A stretch of DNA of 64,000 nt from Fidelibacterota bacterium (GCA_004124875.1 SCKJ01000001.1:186001-250000); one strand, 5' to 3'; numbered from the stretch's first letter, positions 27,734 through 37,124 are shown. A program made the numbers and translations. The notes: generated by a model not told the origin, from the letters alone.

Positions 27734-29610
27734 GAAAATGTTTCACGTGAAACATACCAGCGCTGCAGGTGGATGGAGAGCAACGCAATGTCGGGAGGGT
27801 TGACGCCCGATATACGCGACGCCTGGCCCAGGGTCTCAGGACGTATGGCGGCGATCTTTTCGCGCGCTTCCGGGCGCATAGCCGTGACGGTGGAGACATC
27901 GAAGCCCGGATCGATGGCGGTCGATTCGAGTCGCTTCAGGGCCTCCGCCTGCCGGGTCTGGCGCTCAATGTAGCCGGCGTACTTCATATCGGTTTCGGCG
28001 GTGAACAGGTTGGCCGCGGCATAGACAGCGCCGCTTTCGCCGGCCTCGGGCAACAAGTCCGCCAGTAAAATTTCCGGTCGCTTGAGCAGTTGCGCGGCAG
28101 GGATGCGCTCGTCACCGGAATCAGGCAGAGAAACTCGCAGCTGTTGGACCGTAGCCTTAATGTGACCGATCTCTCCCCGGCGGCGCTCCAGGCGCTCCAG
28201 GTCGCCGCTGCCCAGCAGCCCGTAGTCAATTCCTTTTTGTGACAGCCGCAGGTCGGCGTTGTCAGGTCGCAGCAGCAGGCGGTATTCGGCGCGGGACGTA
28301 AACATGCGGTACGGCTCGAGTGTGCTCTTGGTAATGAGGTCGTCAATCATGACCCCGATATAAGCTTCATCGCGCCCCAGCACCAAAGGTTGCATCCCGT
28401 TAACCGCTGCCCCGGCGTTGATGCCGGCCATGAGTCCCTGTGCAGCCGCCTCCTCATAGCCCGACGTGCCATTCATCTGGCCCGCAAGGAAGAGACCCGC
28501 AATGTCTTTGGATTCGAGCGTCGCCTGCAGCTGGTTGGGCAGGAAATAGTCATACTCGATGGCGTAGCCGGGACGAATAAAACGAACCTCCGCCAAGCCG
28601 GACGACTCCCGTAACGCCGCCAGCTGCACCTCTTCAGGGAGGCTGGTGGAGAACCCGTTCACGTAGATCTGATGGGCATCGTGCCACTCGGGCTCGAGGA
28701 ACAGTTGGTGGCGGTCACGGTCGGCAAACCGCACCACTTTGTCCTCGATGCTGGGGCAATAGCGCGGCCCGACCCCTTCAATGACGCCCGTGTACATCGG
28801 CGAAAGGTGCAGGTTTTCCGCAATGATTTCGTGTCCGGCGGCGGAGGTGTAGGTCAAATGGCACGGCTCGTTTGCCGGCTCGAACGGCAGCGGTGTGCGG
28901 AACGAAAAGGGCACCGGCTGCTCGTCGCCCAGAGCGAGGGCTGTCTGGCTCCAGTCGATGGAGTCGCGGTGCAGCCTGGGCGGCGTGCCGGTTTTCAGCC
29001 GCCCCGCGCGTAACCCCAGTGCCCGCAGCGATTCAGTGATCCCTTCGGAGCGACGCTCTCCCAGCCGTCCCGCTTTGAACTGTTTATTGCCGATATGGAT
29101 GAGCCCGTTGACGAATGTGCCGCAGGTGAGAATTGCTGTCCGGCAGGGAATGACAGCGCCGGATTTGAGCGTGACGCCGGTCACCGCACCGCCGTCCGTG
29201 CGGAGGCCTGTGACCTCGCCCGTGTCAATCGTCAAATTTTGCTGATGGCGCACGACAGCGGAGACATCCGCGGCATAGGTGCGCTTATCGATCTGCGCTC
29301 TGGGGCTCCAGACGGCGCGCCCTTTGCGGGTGTTAAGGGTCTTGAACTGAATACCGTTCCTGTCCGCCGCCAGCCCCATCTCGCCCCCCAGGGCGTCAAT
29401 CTCCCGGACCAGGTGGCCTTTGGCGAGACCGCCAATAGCGGGGTTGCAGGACATGCGGCCAATGGCCTCCGGATCAAGCGTGACCAACAGGGTGCGGGCG
29501 CCCATTTTGGCCGCGGCCAACGCGGCCTCTATGCCGGCGTGGCCACCCCCGGCCACCACCACGTCCCACTGCCGACCAGTCTGCCGGGGCACGCTTATTT
29601 CCCCACGCAA
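27730..29610 (-). CDS. mnmG: tRNA uridine-5-carboxymethylaminomethyl modification enzyme, FAD subunit
   Basis: The 626-residue FAD enzyme works with MnmE to make cmnm5 at the wobble uridine of tRNAs. The FAD-binding motif is VVVAGGGHAGIEAALAA near residue 17, with MSCNPAIGGLAKGHLVREIDALGG near 54 and the second signature GTFVNGLIHIG. The C-terminal GASS-like end carries SRISGVNPPDIALL. Length is standard. It overlaps mnmE by 16 bp and mfd by 4 bp. Confidence 0.96.
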   Translation of the reverse strand: MRGEISVPRQTGRQWDVVVAGGGHAGIEAALAAAKMGARTLLVTLDPEAIGRMSCNPAIGGLAKGHLVREIDALGGEMGLAADRNGIQFKTLNTRKGRAVWSPRAQIDKRTYAADVSAVVRHQQNLTIDTGEVTGLRTDGGAVTGVTLKSGAVIPCRTAILTCGTFVNGLIHIGNKQFKAGRLGERRSEGITESLRALGLRAGRLKTGTPPRLHRDSIDWSQTALALGDEQPVPFSFRTPLPFEPANEPCHLTYTSAAGHEIIAENLHLSPMYTGVIEGVGPRYCPSIEDKVVRFADRDRHQLFLEPEWHDAHQIYVNGFSTSLPEEVQLAALRESSGLAEVRFIRPGYAIEYDYFLPNQLQATLESKDIAGLFLAGQMNGTSGYEEAAAQGLMAGINAGAAVNGMQPLVLGRDEAYIGVMIDDLITKSTLEPYRMFTSRAEYRLLLRPDNADLRLSQKGIDYGLLGSGDLERLERRRGEIGHIKATVQQLRVSLPDSGDERIPAAQLLKRPEILLADLLPEAGESGAVYAAANLFTAETDMKYAGYIERQTRQAEALKRLESTAIDPGFDVSTVTAMRPEAREKIAAIRPETLGQASRISGVNPPDIALLSIHLQRWYVSRETFS

Positions 29611-31004
29611 AACTGGCCGAAAATTTCGCCGAGAATCTCTTCCTGCGGGATATCTCCAATGACAGCAGCGAGGGCATCGATGGCGATGCGGGCATCGGCG
29701 GCAATCAGATCGTAAGGCTGGCCTTCATGCAGCGCCGTCTGGGTCCGGGCCAGCTGTTTGAGAGCCTCATCAATGCCGCGCGACTGCCGGTCGGATGATA
29801 CAATGGCCGATTCCGTGGCGGGAACGAACTGCCGCAGAGCATCAACCAGGGCCGTGTGCAAGCTGTCCAATCCGTTATCGGTCACAACCGACGTGTCAAT
29901 AGTATCCGCTGGCGGCGCAGCTGTGGCCTCATCGGCTTTGGAGCGCAGGTATATCACCGTGCGGTCCTGCAACAGGGCCGGCAGCTCAACTTTTCCGGGA
30001 TCAAGGGGATCCAGGGCCAACACGATGTCTGCCTGCTCAATGGCGCTGATGCTGCGCTCGATGCCGATCCGCTCAATGGGATTTGTGGCCTCATTCAAGC
30101 CTGCGGTGTCGATCAGGCAGACAGGAAAACCATCCATGTTGATCCATCCTTCCAGGCTGTCGCGGGTGGTACCGGGATGATCGGTGACAATCGCCTGTTC
30201 GCGGCCCACCAGGGCGTTGAACAGGCTGGACTTGCCGGCATTGGGCGCACCCGCCAGCACCACCTTGATACCGTCACGCAGCATTTTTCCAAAGGGGCCC
30301 GTTGCATCTATTTGGCGCAGGGCGGAAAGTGCCAACCCTAATTCCGAAGAGACCTCTGCGGTGGTGGTTGGGGAGATTTCGGACTCTGAGAAGTCAAGCT
30401 CGTGCTCAATGATCGTGATGATCCGGATGAGGCGCTGTCGAATGTCGTCAATTTGCCGGGACAGACGGCCCCCGGCATTTTGCCGGGCTGCCTGCTGGGT
30501 CCGGGGAGACATGCTCAATATCTGCAGGTGCAGGGCTTCGGCTTCCGCGAGATCCATCTTCCCATTGAGGTAGGCCCGCAGCGTGAACTCCCCCGCCTCT
30601 GCCTGCCGGGCGCCCGTCTCTTGGAGTGCGTCAATCACTTGACGCTGGTTCACATATCCGCCATGCGTGCTGATCTCCACCACATCTTCACCGGTATAAG
30701 AGGCCGGACCTTTGAAAAAGGTTACTATGGCGGAATCGATGATAACCTGATCGGCGGGATGGATGAGCTGCGTAAAAAAGGCGTGCCGGGGCTGGCTGGC
30801 CAGCGGGGCATTACAGAGGCGTCCCGCCATAGGCAGCGACTCCGGTCCACTGAGGCGGATAACGGCTACGCCGGAGATGCCGGGTGGCGTCGCCAGGGAG
30901 ACGATGGTGTCGGTTTTATACGCAGACGTAAACTTGGAGCGACCGCGGGAGCTGCTCCGATCCGCAGGGACGGGAAGGGGGCGCGGATTTTTGCTTTCGA
31001 CCAT
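29595..31004 (-). CDS. mnmE: tRNA modification GTPase
   Basis: The 469-residue partner of MnmG has a tetrahydrofolate-binding N-terminal domain (DTIVSLATPPGISGVAVIRLSG), a helical domain and an inserted G domain. G motifs are GAPNAGKSSLFNAL (G1), DHPGTTRD (G2), IDTAGLNE (G3). The canonical C-terminal C-x-G-K is present as FCVGK, where the Cys is needed for tRNA modification. The NKxD (G4) position reads YLRSKAD, a diverged form. Some 30 residues precede the usual N-terminus, so the true start may lie downstream of 31004. Confidence 0.95.
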   Translation of the reverse strand: MVESKNPRPLPVPADRSSSRGRSKFTSAYKTDTIVSLATPPGISGVAVIRLSGPESLPMAGRLCNAPLASQPRHAFFTQLIHPADQVIIDSAIVTFFKGPASYTGEDVVEISTHGGYVNQRQVIDALQETGARQAEAGEFTLRAYLNGKMDLAEAEALHLQILSMSPRTQQAARQNAGGRLSRQIDDIRQRLIRIITIIEHELDFSESEISPTTTAEVSSELGLALSALRQIDATGPFGKMLRDGIKVVLAGAPNAGKSSLFNALVGREQAIVTDHPGTTRDSLEGWINMDGFPVCLIDTAGLNEATNPIERIGIERSISAIEQADIVLALDPLDPGKVELPALLQDRTVIYLRSKADEATAAPPADTIDTSVVTDNGLDSLHTALVDALRQFVPATESAIVSSDRQSRGIDEALKQLARTQTALHEGQPYDLIAADARIAIDALAAVIGDIPQEEILGEIFGQFCVGK

Positions 31005-31040
31005 GACGGATGTGATACTCTATGCCAGTTGCCGGCAAAG

Positions 31041-32840
31041 TTAACCTCGTTTCCGGCGCTTGTGCCGTTTTACGGGCGGCTTGTGTTTAGTCTGCACAGG
31101 TTTAGTCTGCACAGGCACGGAGGTGACCGATCCCGTTTCTGCAGCCAGCGCGCGGCGAATATTGCGCTGCTGAAAGATGCTCAAAATGTTTGAAAACGCA
31201 TAGTAGAGATTCAGACCGCTGGGGAACTGGTTAAACAGCAGGAAAAACATCCCGGTCATCATGTACATCATCGGCTTTTGCTGAGGATTGTTCCCGGCGC
31301 CGCTCACCTTTTGTTGCACAAACATGGTGATGCCCATGATCAGCGCCAGGACGGTGACACCGTTTCCATAAAGCGGGATGCTGAACGGCAGGGTGTAAAT
31401 CACATCGGGCACGGACAGATCTTTGACCCACCAGATAAAGGGTTGGCCCCGGAGCTCAATGGTGGTGCGGAAGACGATAAAGAAGGCCCACAACAGGGGC
31501 AGCTGAATCAAAATGGGCAGACAACCCCCCAGCGGATTCACCCCCTCCGATCGCCACAGGGCCATCGTCTCCTTATTCAGCTTTTGCGGGTTGCCTTTAT
31601 ACTTGGCTTGCAGCTCGGTGATCCGCGGCTGAATGAGTTGCATCTTCTGCGTGGAGGTGGCGCTTTTGCGGGTCAACGGGTTGGTGATGACGCGCACCGC
31701 GATGGCAAACAGAATCAATATGACGCCATAGTTGGGGATATAATCATGGAGCGCCACCATGGTCCACAGGATGCCCTTGCTGAGTGGCCGGATCAGTGCG
31801 AATCCAAAATTCATGATGCGTTCGAGCTCAACATTCAAGCCCTTTATCTCGCTGTATGAAAGCGGGCCTATGTAGAGCGACAGCTCGGTGCGCGATTGCG
31901 CGGGAAATCCCAGGGCCATCGTAAACCGGGAGATATTCGTCTCGGGCTGCCCAACCTCACGGGCGGAAATACTCCGGGCGGCAAAGGCGCCATATTGGCC
32001 TGGAGAGCCGGGGTCCGCAATCAGGGCCGCGGCGAAATATTTGTTGCGGATGGCCACCCAATCGGTGTCGCCTGGCAGGGTTTGCCGTGGGTCAGAGCCG
32101 TTGCGCACGGCGCCCATATCGGCCAGTTCACCTCCCTGGTAGACGTAAGCCTTGCCGTAAGTTTCGTCCTCCTTCAAGACCGATTCGGCCGGCAGCAATC
32201 CGGCGGACCAGTGCAGCTCAAAGACATTGATGCCCAGCTCCAGGCCCGGCCGGCGCCAGGCGACTTCCATGGGAAAGCGAAACCCGTCGCCACGGAGAGT
32301 CAATTTGCGGGTCAGCTCAGCGCCGCTGGCCAGTTGGTATCGAAAAGTAAACGTTTCGCTCTCACCAGGCTCAAGCCGCAAGGTCGTGGTGCGCGGCGCG
32401 GTGATAATTTCCCAGCTCTGCACCAGGGCCACGGAATCGCCGTCAAGGTTAATATACGATACATAGGGAACCGGCCGCCCCGCAGATTGTGGGATCATCT
32501 GCACATCGCCATCGCTGAGACCGCTTTTATAGCCAAAAAGCTCCATCCGGGCAATCGTGCCGCCACCTAAAGAGGAGACAACGATCCGATAGCGATCGGT
32601 CGCCACTTCCCACTGCCGTTCAGCGACTTGCGGAACCGACGAACGAAATGGCACGATGGCGGGCTCCGGCGTGGCGGCTTTCTCCAGGAACAGCGCGCCA
32701 AAGCCTTCCACCATAAGGGAGTCACTGGATAACTCCGTTCCCGGCGCTTCGGGGGACAGCCAGCGCAGATATTTGGGCGTCAGGATGAGTACAACCGCAA
32801 TCAGGCCAAAGGCGATAAATGATCTTTGCCCGTCGGACAT
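31041..32840 (-). CDS. yidC: Membrane protein insertase YidC
   Basis: The protein of about 599 residues inserts membrane proteins alone or with SecYEG. It has an N-terminal membrane anchor (SFIAFGLIAVVLILTP), the large periplasmic beta-supersandwich domain of Gram-negative YidC (about 60-345), and the five-helix 60KD_IMP core starting SKGILWTMVALHDYIPNYG. NPLTRKSATSTQKMQLIQP and NPLGGCLPILIQLPLLWAF are typical. The C-terminal tail is very basic, as in YidC proteins that bind ribosomes. I prefer the ATG at 32840, 2 bp after the yidD stop, over the longer frame from 32885. Confidence 0.95.
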   Translation of the reverse strand: MSDGQRSFIAFGLIAVVLILTPKYLRWLSPEAPGTELSSDSLMVEGFGALFLEKAATPEPAIVPFRSSVPQVAERQWEVATDRYRIVVSSLGGGTIARMELFGYKSGLSDGDVQMIPQSAGRPVPYVSYINLDGDSVALVQSWEIITAPRTTTLRLEPGESETFTFRYQLASGAELTRKLTLRGDGFRFPMEVAWRRPGLELGINVFELHWSAGLLPAESVLKEDETYGKAYVYQGGELADMGAVRNGSDPRQTLPGDTDWVAIRNKYFAAALIADPGSPGQYGAFAARSISAREVGQPETNISRFTMALGFPAQSRTELSLYIGPLSYSEIKGLNVELERIMNFGFALIRPLSKGILWTMVALHDYIPNYGVILILFAIAVRVITNPLTRKSATSTQKMQLIQPRITELQAKYKGNPQKLNKETMALWRSEGVNPLGGCLPILIQLPLLWAFFIVFRTTIELRGQPFIWWVKDLSVPDVIYTLPFSIPLYGNGVTVLALIMGITMFVQQKVSGAGNNPQQKPMMYMMTGMFFLLFNQFPSGLNLYYAFSNILSIFQQRNIRRALAAETGSVTSVPVQTKPVQTKHKPPVKRHKRRKRG

Positions 32841-32842
32841 GG

Positions 32843-33085
32843 TCAGGCGGGATCGTAGCCGCTGTGGCGGCTGTAAGGATGGCAACGGCCGATGCGGCGG
32901 GCGGCCAGGATGAAACCTCGCCTAAGCCCATATTTATTAAGGGCATCCACCGCGTACCGGCTACAGGTTGGCTCGAACCGGCAACTGGGAGCAAATAATA
33001 GCGAAAGCGTATGCCTGTAGAGCCAGATAAGCAGTATCAGCAAGTCCACGGGAAGCCGCATTAATCTCTTAAGCACTATAATCAC
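32843..33085 (-). CDS. yidD: Membrane protein insertion efficiency factor YidD
   Basis: The 80-residue protein has an amphipathic N-terminal helix and the complete family signature: CRFEPTCSRYAVDALNKYG, then RIGRCHPYSRHSGYDP with three conserved cysteines. It lies at the inner face of the cytoplasmic membrane and assists YidC-dependent insertion. It overlaps rnpA by 17 bp and is followed directly by yidC. Confidence 0.95.
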   Translation of the reverse strand: MIIVLKRLMRLPVDLLILLIWLYRHTLSLLFAPSCRFEPTCSRYAVDALNKYGLRRGFILAARRIGRCHPYSRHSGYDPA

Positions 33086-33398
33086 ATAGCTTTAGAAAGA
33101 ATTTATCGATGCTGTCATAACTCATTTTTGTGTTTTCCGGCACTGGGGAAATCACAACGGCCACCGATGGCAACATTGGGTGATACTTGCGGAATGCCGC
33201 CCTGGCACGGCGCTTGAAGGTGTTGCGCCTGACGGCATTGCCGTAGCGCCGGGACACTGAGATGCCGAGCCGGGGTTCGTCTGACGGCAGCACGCGGGCC
33301 GAAATGGCGCCGGACGAAACTTTTTTACCCAGGCGCAACACTCGACCAAAGGGCATTTTGCCCCTTGATATCGCGGCTTTCTGCGGGCTTGGGTTCAA
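33069..33398 (-). CDS. rnpA: Ribonuclease P protein component
   Basis: The 109-residue basic protein binds the RNase P RNA and helps pre-tRNA binding. The RNR motif is RRYGNAVRRNTFKRRARAAFR near residue 50. The start shown is a TTG at 33398, 8 bp after the rpmH stop; no good ribosome site is visible, so translation may depend on coupling. An internal ATG at codon 15 (MPFGRVLRLGKK) is an alternative that keeps the whole domain. Confidence 0.92.
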   Translation of the reverse strand: MNPSPQKAAISRGKMPFGRVLRLGKKVSSGAISARVLPSDEPRLGISVSRRYGNAVRRNTFKRRARAAFRKYHPMLPSVAVVISPVPENTKMSYDSIDKFFLKLCDYSA

Positions 33399-33406
33399 AG
33401 GTGCGG

Positions 33407-33541
33407 TCAGGCGGAAAGGACTTTGCGCCCTTTGGCGCGTCGGCGCGAAAGGAGCGCTCGTCCCGACTTGGTAGCGAGCCGAGCGCGGAAACCGTGCGTG
33501 TTTTTACGTTTGCGGTTACTTAGGCGAATTGTGATTTTCAT
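33407..33541 (-). CDS. rpmH: 50S ribosomal protein L34
   Basis: The 44-residue basic protein reads [20 protein letters not shown] at its start, then [23 protein letters not shown]. The [12 protein letters not shown] and [14 protein letters not shown] stretches are the L34 signature. The N-terminus [14 protein letters not shown] differs a little from the common MKRTYQPS/NRRR form. It is the first gene of the rpmH-rnpA-yidD-yidC set. Confidence 0.95.
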   Translation of the reverse strand: MKITIRLSNRKRKNTHGFRARLATKSGRALLSRRRAKGRKVLSA

Positions 33542-33603
33542 ACTGCATTCCGTTACGTCGGTCGGCGGGCAATTTAGGGAGAGATAAGGGCGAACAAAAG
33601 GTT

Positions 33604-33984
33604 TTAGGCGGAATTTTCGGTCCTATCGCTCTTCTCGGGCCAGCGGGCGGTGATCACGCTTTTTATGCCGCCTCGGGGATGAAAATCACCCACCACTTCG
33701 ATTTCGCGGGGCAGCACGGCGGCCTTGATATCATCGAGAATTTTGTTGGTTACCGCTTCGTGAAAGATGCCCATATTTCGATAGTTGAGGATATAGTACT
33801 TCAGGGTTTTAAGCTCCACGATGGATTTCTCGGGAACGTAATGGATGCGAATCGTGGCAAAATCGGGCAGACCGGTCCTGGGGCAGACACAGGTAAACTC
33901 CGGAATCGCGATATCAATGCTGTAACTGCGGCCCGGCTCAGGGTTGGGTACCGCTTCGAGTTCATGCCACGGGGTGTCATTCAT
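33604..33984 (-). CDS. queF: NADPH-dependent 7-cyano-7-deazaguanine reductase
   Basis: The 126-residue protein is the short (monomodular) QueF type that reduces preQ0 to preQ1 in queuosine synthesis. The active-site Cys lies in [17 protein letters not shown], and the substrate-binding region is [28 protein letters not shown] (E-[SL]-K-S-L-K-like, NHE-like). AGGAG lies 7 nt before the ATG. No preQ1 riboswitch fits in the 36 bp that separate it from the protease gene. Confidence 0.94.
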   Translation of the reverse strand: MNDTPWHELEAVPNPEPGRSYSIDIAIPEFTCVCPRTGLPDFATIRIHYVPEKSIVELKTLKYYILNYRNMGIFHEAVTNKILDDIKAAVLPREIEVVGDFHPRGGIKSVITARWPEKSDRTENSA

Positions 33985-34020
33985 GGGTTGCTCCTGTTGC
34001 AGTAAATAAATAACGCCCGG

Positions 34021-35793
34021 CTATCGATGGATGACCAGCCGCTGTACGGCCTGCTCGATACCTGCTATAGCCCGCACAAAATAGAGTCCGGATGGCGCTG
34101 GCCGGCCGGCGGCATCCAGGCCGTTCCAGATCGCAGACGCGCTTCCGGGGTATTGGCCGGGGCTGTGGTACAAAGTGCTCACATGCTGGCCCAGCAGATT
34201 ATACACGTCCACGGTCAGCGGCGACAACTGTCCCACCGTCCAGCGGACGACAGTTCCCTCGCCGGTGCTGGGATTCGGGTAAACGGCATCCAGCGAAAGG
34301 GGGACGCCGGGGAGATCCTGACGGGGAATGCCCTGCGGCAGATATTGAATGGCGGCCAGCACATTCATCACGCCCCATCCGAAGTCATTGTCCGGACTGT
34401 CGGCCTGACTGGCACTGTTGCGCACGGCTTCCCAAATGACGCCGGGGGACCAGTCGGGGTGGGCCTGCAGAATGAGGGCCACGGAGCCGGCCACCAGCGG
34501 GGCGGCAAGTGAAGTGCCATTCTTTGTTGTGTAAGCCCCGGGATCATTCGGAGCCGCGCAGACAACGGAAACTCCCCGGGCCACTACATCGGGTTTGATG
34601 CGGCCATCGGCTGTGGGTCCGTGACTGGAGAAAGAGGCCAAAGCGCCCGTGCTGGATACAGCGCCGACGGCCAGCACAGAATCCGCATCGGCAGGCGCAA
34701 TAATGTAGCCGTCCCACCCGTCTACCCGGCCACGCTGGTTGCCGGCGGCGGTGATCACCACCATGCCCAGACGTGTGGCAATTTGTACGGCCATTGTAGT
34801 AACTGCGGTCTGGCCGTCCATATCATTGTAATTGTACCAATCGAGGTATCCCAGAGAGCTCGACACCAAGTCGGCGCCCAGCGAATCGCCCCACTCCAGA
34901 GCGGCGACATAATCGTCTTCCTCGCTCTGCACCTCTTCCGTTACATCTTCGGTCTTGGCCAAAAGATAGTTCGCCTCAAACGCAGGACCAATTAGCATGC
35001 CTGGGGCATAACCTCCCAGGACCGAGTAGGTGTAAGTGCCGTGGTTATGCTGCTTGTCACTCGCTTCGGTCGAATCTTCGTTTTGCGTCATGCTGTCATT
35101 GTTCAGGAAGTCGTATTGCGCCACAATGCGGCTTGAGTTGACGGCCTCGTGCCCCTGATAGTACCCCGTGTCGACCATCAGGACGAGGATGCCGCTGCCG
35201 GTGTAGCCCATATCGTGGACGGCGGGGACGTTGATCTGATTGAGCTGCTCGAAACTGGCGCCATAGTCGAGACCGCTCTTGCGCCATGGCGAGACCTTGG
35301 GCCGCACCGCTTGAGGCGCCGCTCCCTGCGGCCGGACCGGGCGCGATGCTCGCAGAACAGGCGTGATCCGGCGCACAAAGTCCAGGCGCGTCAACGCCTC
35401 AATCTGGTCGGCTGCCGCCTCCACTGAGGCTGCGTTCAGCCAGCGGCTGACTCTGCGAATCGTGGCCCCGGTGGCTTCAATCTGGCGCAGGTAATCGGTG
35501 GTAACCGGGCGGTTGATCCGCTGTAGTTCCGCCCCTTGAAGGGTCCCGCGAATCCGCCTGCGGGTGACGGCCCGGGTGGTGCCCAGGGCAGCCTTCGCCA
35601 GCGCGGGATCTGAAGCCTCCTTATCAATGAAATAGAGCCAGAAGTGATAGGCTCCGTTTTCGCGCACAGCGGCCTGATAGTCGTTGGCGCTCAATCGCAG
35701 CCGGGAGCCTGCGTGCAGCGGTGGCAACAGCAGCACCCCGAGCAGCAGGAAACGCCAGGTGATGATAATGGAGGGGTGGTACTTGATAAACAT
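34021..35793 (-). CDS. Subtilisin-like S8 protease with C-terminal sorting domain
   Basis: The secreted protease of about 590 residues has a signal peptide (IIITWRFLLLGVLLLPPLHA), a propeptide-like inhibitor region (about 70-150), and a peptidase S8 domain with catalytic Asp in LVLMVDTGY, His in HNHGTYTYSVLGG and Ser in KNGTSLAAPLVAGSVAL. The last 85 residues form a FlgD-Ig/Por-sorting type domain (VYPNPSTGEGT, VYNLLGQHV, WNGLDAAGRPAPSGLYFVR). Such tails direct secretion by type IX or related systems in FCB bacteria. The ATG at 35793 gives the signal peptide; the frame opens at 35844. Confidence 0.88.
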   Translation of the reverse strand: MFIKYHPSIIITWRFLLLGVLLLPPLHAGSRLRLSANDYQAAVRENGAYHFWLYFIDKEASDPALAKAALGTTRAVTRRRIRGTLQGAELQRINRPVTTDYLRQIEATGATIRRVSRWLNAASVEAAADQIEALTRLDFVRRITPVLRASRPVRPQGAAPQAVRPKVSPWRKSGLDYGASFEQLNQINVPAVHDMGYTGSGILVLMVDTGYYQGHEAVNSSRIVAQYDFLNNDSMTQNEDSTEASDKQHNHGTYTYSVLGGYAPGMLIGPAFEANYLLAKTEDVTEEVQSEEDDYVAALEWGDSLGADLVSSSLGYLDWYNYNDMDGQTAVTTMAVQIATRLGMVVITAAGNQRGRVDGWDGYIIAPADADSVLAVGAVSSTGALASFSSHGPTADGRIKPDVVARGVSVVCAAPNDPGAYTTKNGTSLAAPLVAGSVALILQAHPDWSPGVIWEAVRNSASQADSPDNDFGWGVMNVLAAIQYLPQGIPRQDLPGVPLSLDAVYPNPSTGEGTVVRWTVGQLSPLTVDVYNLLGQHVSTLYHSPGQYPGSASAIWNGLDAAGRPAPSGLYFVRAIAGIEQAVQRLVIHR

Positions 35794-35911
35794 GCAGTCA
35801 TTCTTCCGAGCGGAAAGATACCATATACGGCTGACCGCCACCATATAAAAAGGGGTACTTGAGTCCTGTCAGGCGTGCGTATTTTAAGGCAGGGATATCG
35901 GAAGGAAACCC

Positions 35912-36208
35912 ATGGGCGAAATTATAATCGTGATTTCCAAGCTGCTGCATGCAGTCATAATGCTGCTGCAACTGTTGATTTTTGTGCATGTCGTACTGTC
36001 GTGGACAGCCATGAGCGTTCCGTTGAATGCAGTGACCCGCTATCTCTATGCCCTCGTGGAAATGATTTACCGGCCGATCCGTGCTGTCATTCCAACCGCA
36101 CTGGGGGGCGTCGATTTTACCCCCATGGTAGCCCTGCTGGCCCTCTATGTTCTCGATGTGACCGTCGTTTCATTCCTGCTTTCCTCGGGATACCGCTGGC
36201 CCCGGTAA
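35912..36208 (+). CDS. YggT-family membrane protein
   Basis: The 98-residue protein has two hydrophobic segments around the family core: VHVVLSWTA at about 25-33 and YRPIRAVIPT near 63, then GVDFTPMVALLALYVLDV. YggT/Ycf19 proteins sit in the inner membrane and are linked to cell division, osmotic or K+ homeostasis in different bacteria. A start ATG at 35912 follows GGAAGGAAA. Its stop overlaps the start of the next gene (TAATG). Confidence 0.85.
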   Translation: MGEIIIVISKLLHAVIMLLQLLIFVHVVLSWTAMSVPLNAVTRYLYALVEMIYRPIRAVIPTALGGVDFTPMVALLALYVLDVTVVSFLLSSGYRWPR

Positions 36209-36717
36209 TGGCGGGCCGCTCAGTGTGGGCCTTTACTCCGGCCTTCAGGCAGTTATGGAATGCGGCGGAGAAAAACCGCCCCGCGGCGGTGGACCTGTTG
36301 ACCGATAACCCCTTGACGCCGGAAAAAAGACTACTGCAGTTCCGCCAGCTTCAGAAGGGAGGCGCCACTGCCGTGACCCTTTTTGATGTGGGCCGGCTGC
36401 CGGAAGGTGATGACTGGCGCTACACGCAGGATGTGGTCAGCAAATCAGGCGTCAATCCTCTGCGGGGACTGGGGCCATTGCTGAAAGAGCCCTTTGTGGA
36501 TGTGAGCCGGCTCTATCATTGTCCCGCGGGGCATACGGGGATAACCGTCACGGCCCTGGGACGACGGTATGCAGGCAACCCCAAAATCTCCCCCGCCTGC
36601 GGAGAGCTGCACCATCTGGCCATTCTCGCCCATGCCGCAGGGCTGGACGTCACCGCCGTTATCGTGGCGGCCGGGGCTGTTCCGGCCCTCCAACCGGAGG
36701 AATTTCTGGCCGCTTAA
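36208..36717 (+). CDS. Hypothetical protein coupled to yggT
   Basis: I do not recognise this 169-residue soluble protein. The ATG at 36208 overlaps the YggT stop by one base, so the two are translationally coupled. Visible features are a charged N-terminal half (LTPEKRLLQFRQLQKGGATAVTLFDVGRLP) and a C-terminal part, HTGITVTALGRRYAGNPKISPACGELHHLAILAHAAGLDVTAV being split by small turns. The LAILAHAAGLDVTAVIVAAGA stretch could be a Rossmann-like strand-helix-strand. It ends in a 4-bp tail-to-tail overlap with ssb. Confidence 0.65.
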   Translation: MAGRSVWAFTPAFRQLWNAAEKNRPAAVDLLTDNPLTPEKRLLQFRQLQKGGATAVTLFDVGRLPEGDDWRYTQDVVSKSGVNPLRGLGPLLKEPFVDVSRLYHCPAGHTGITVTALGRRYAGNPKISPACGELHHLAILAHAAGLDVTAVIVAAGAVPALQPEEFLAA

Positions 36718-37124
36718 AACGGGATATCGTCATCGTCGGGCGGCTGTGTGGATGCGTCCGCTTCCGCGGGAGGGTCACTGCCGCCTTTCTTGCTCCCCAG
36801 CATCGTCAGGTTTTCAGTCACGACTTCAGTGGTGCGCCGTTCAACCCCGTTGCGGTCTTCCCATTTTCGGGTTTGCAGCCGTCCTTCCACAAATAGCAGC
36901 TGTCCCTTTTTCACATAGTTGCCGGCAAATTCGGCCTGCTTGCCCCACACCACCAGGCGATGCCATTCCGTCGTTTCAACGTCGTTGCCTTCCTTGTCCC
37001 GGCGCACCTCATTGGTGGCCAGCGTGAGATTCACGACGGCGGTTCCGGAGGGTGTGTACTTGACCTCCGGATCGCCTCCAATATGCCCCACAAGAATAAC
37101 CTTATTGACGCTTCCTCTCTGCAT
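36714..37124 (-). CDS. ssb: Single-stranded DNA-binding protein
   Basis: The 136-residue protein has an N-terminal OB fold (NKVILVGHIGGDPEVKYTPSG, TEWHRLVVWGK, LLFVEGRLQTRKWEDRNG) and a short linker to the conserved acidic tip DDDDIPF that recruits replication and repair partners. It lacks the long Gln/Gly-rich linker of E. coli SSB. Three palindromes lie 77-136 bp upstream and may control it. Its neighbour is the primase/helicase module, so it could be the chromosomal ssb or part of that module; its composition is host-like, which favours chromosomal. Confidence 0.95.
   Translation of the reverse strand: MQRGSVNKVILVGHIGGDPEVKYTPSGTAVVNLTLATNEVRRDKEGNDVETTEWHRLVVWGKQAEFAGNYVKKGQLLFVEGRLQTRKWEDRNGVERRTTEVVTENLTMLGSKKGGSDPPAEADASTQPPDDDDIPF

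Noticed and set aside
33985..34020. preQ1 riboswitch before queF
   Set aside because: The gap to the protease gene is only 36 bp and no preQ1 aptamer core is visible; only an AGGAG ribosome site is seen.
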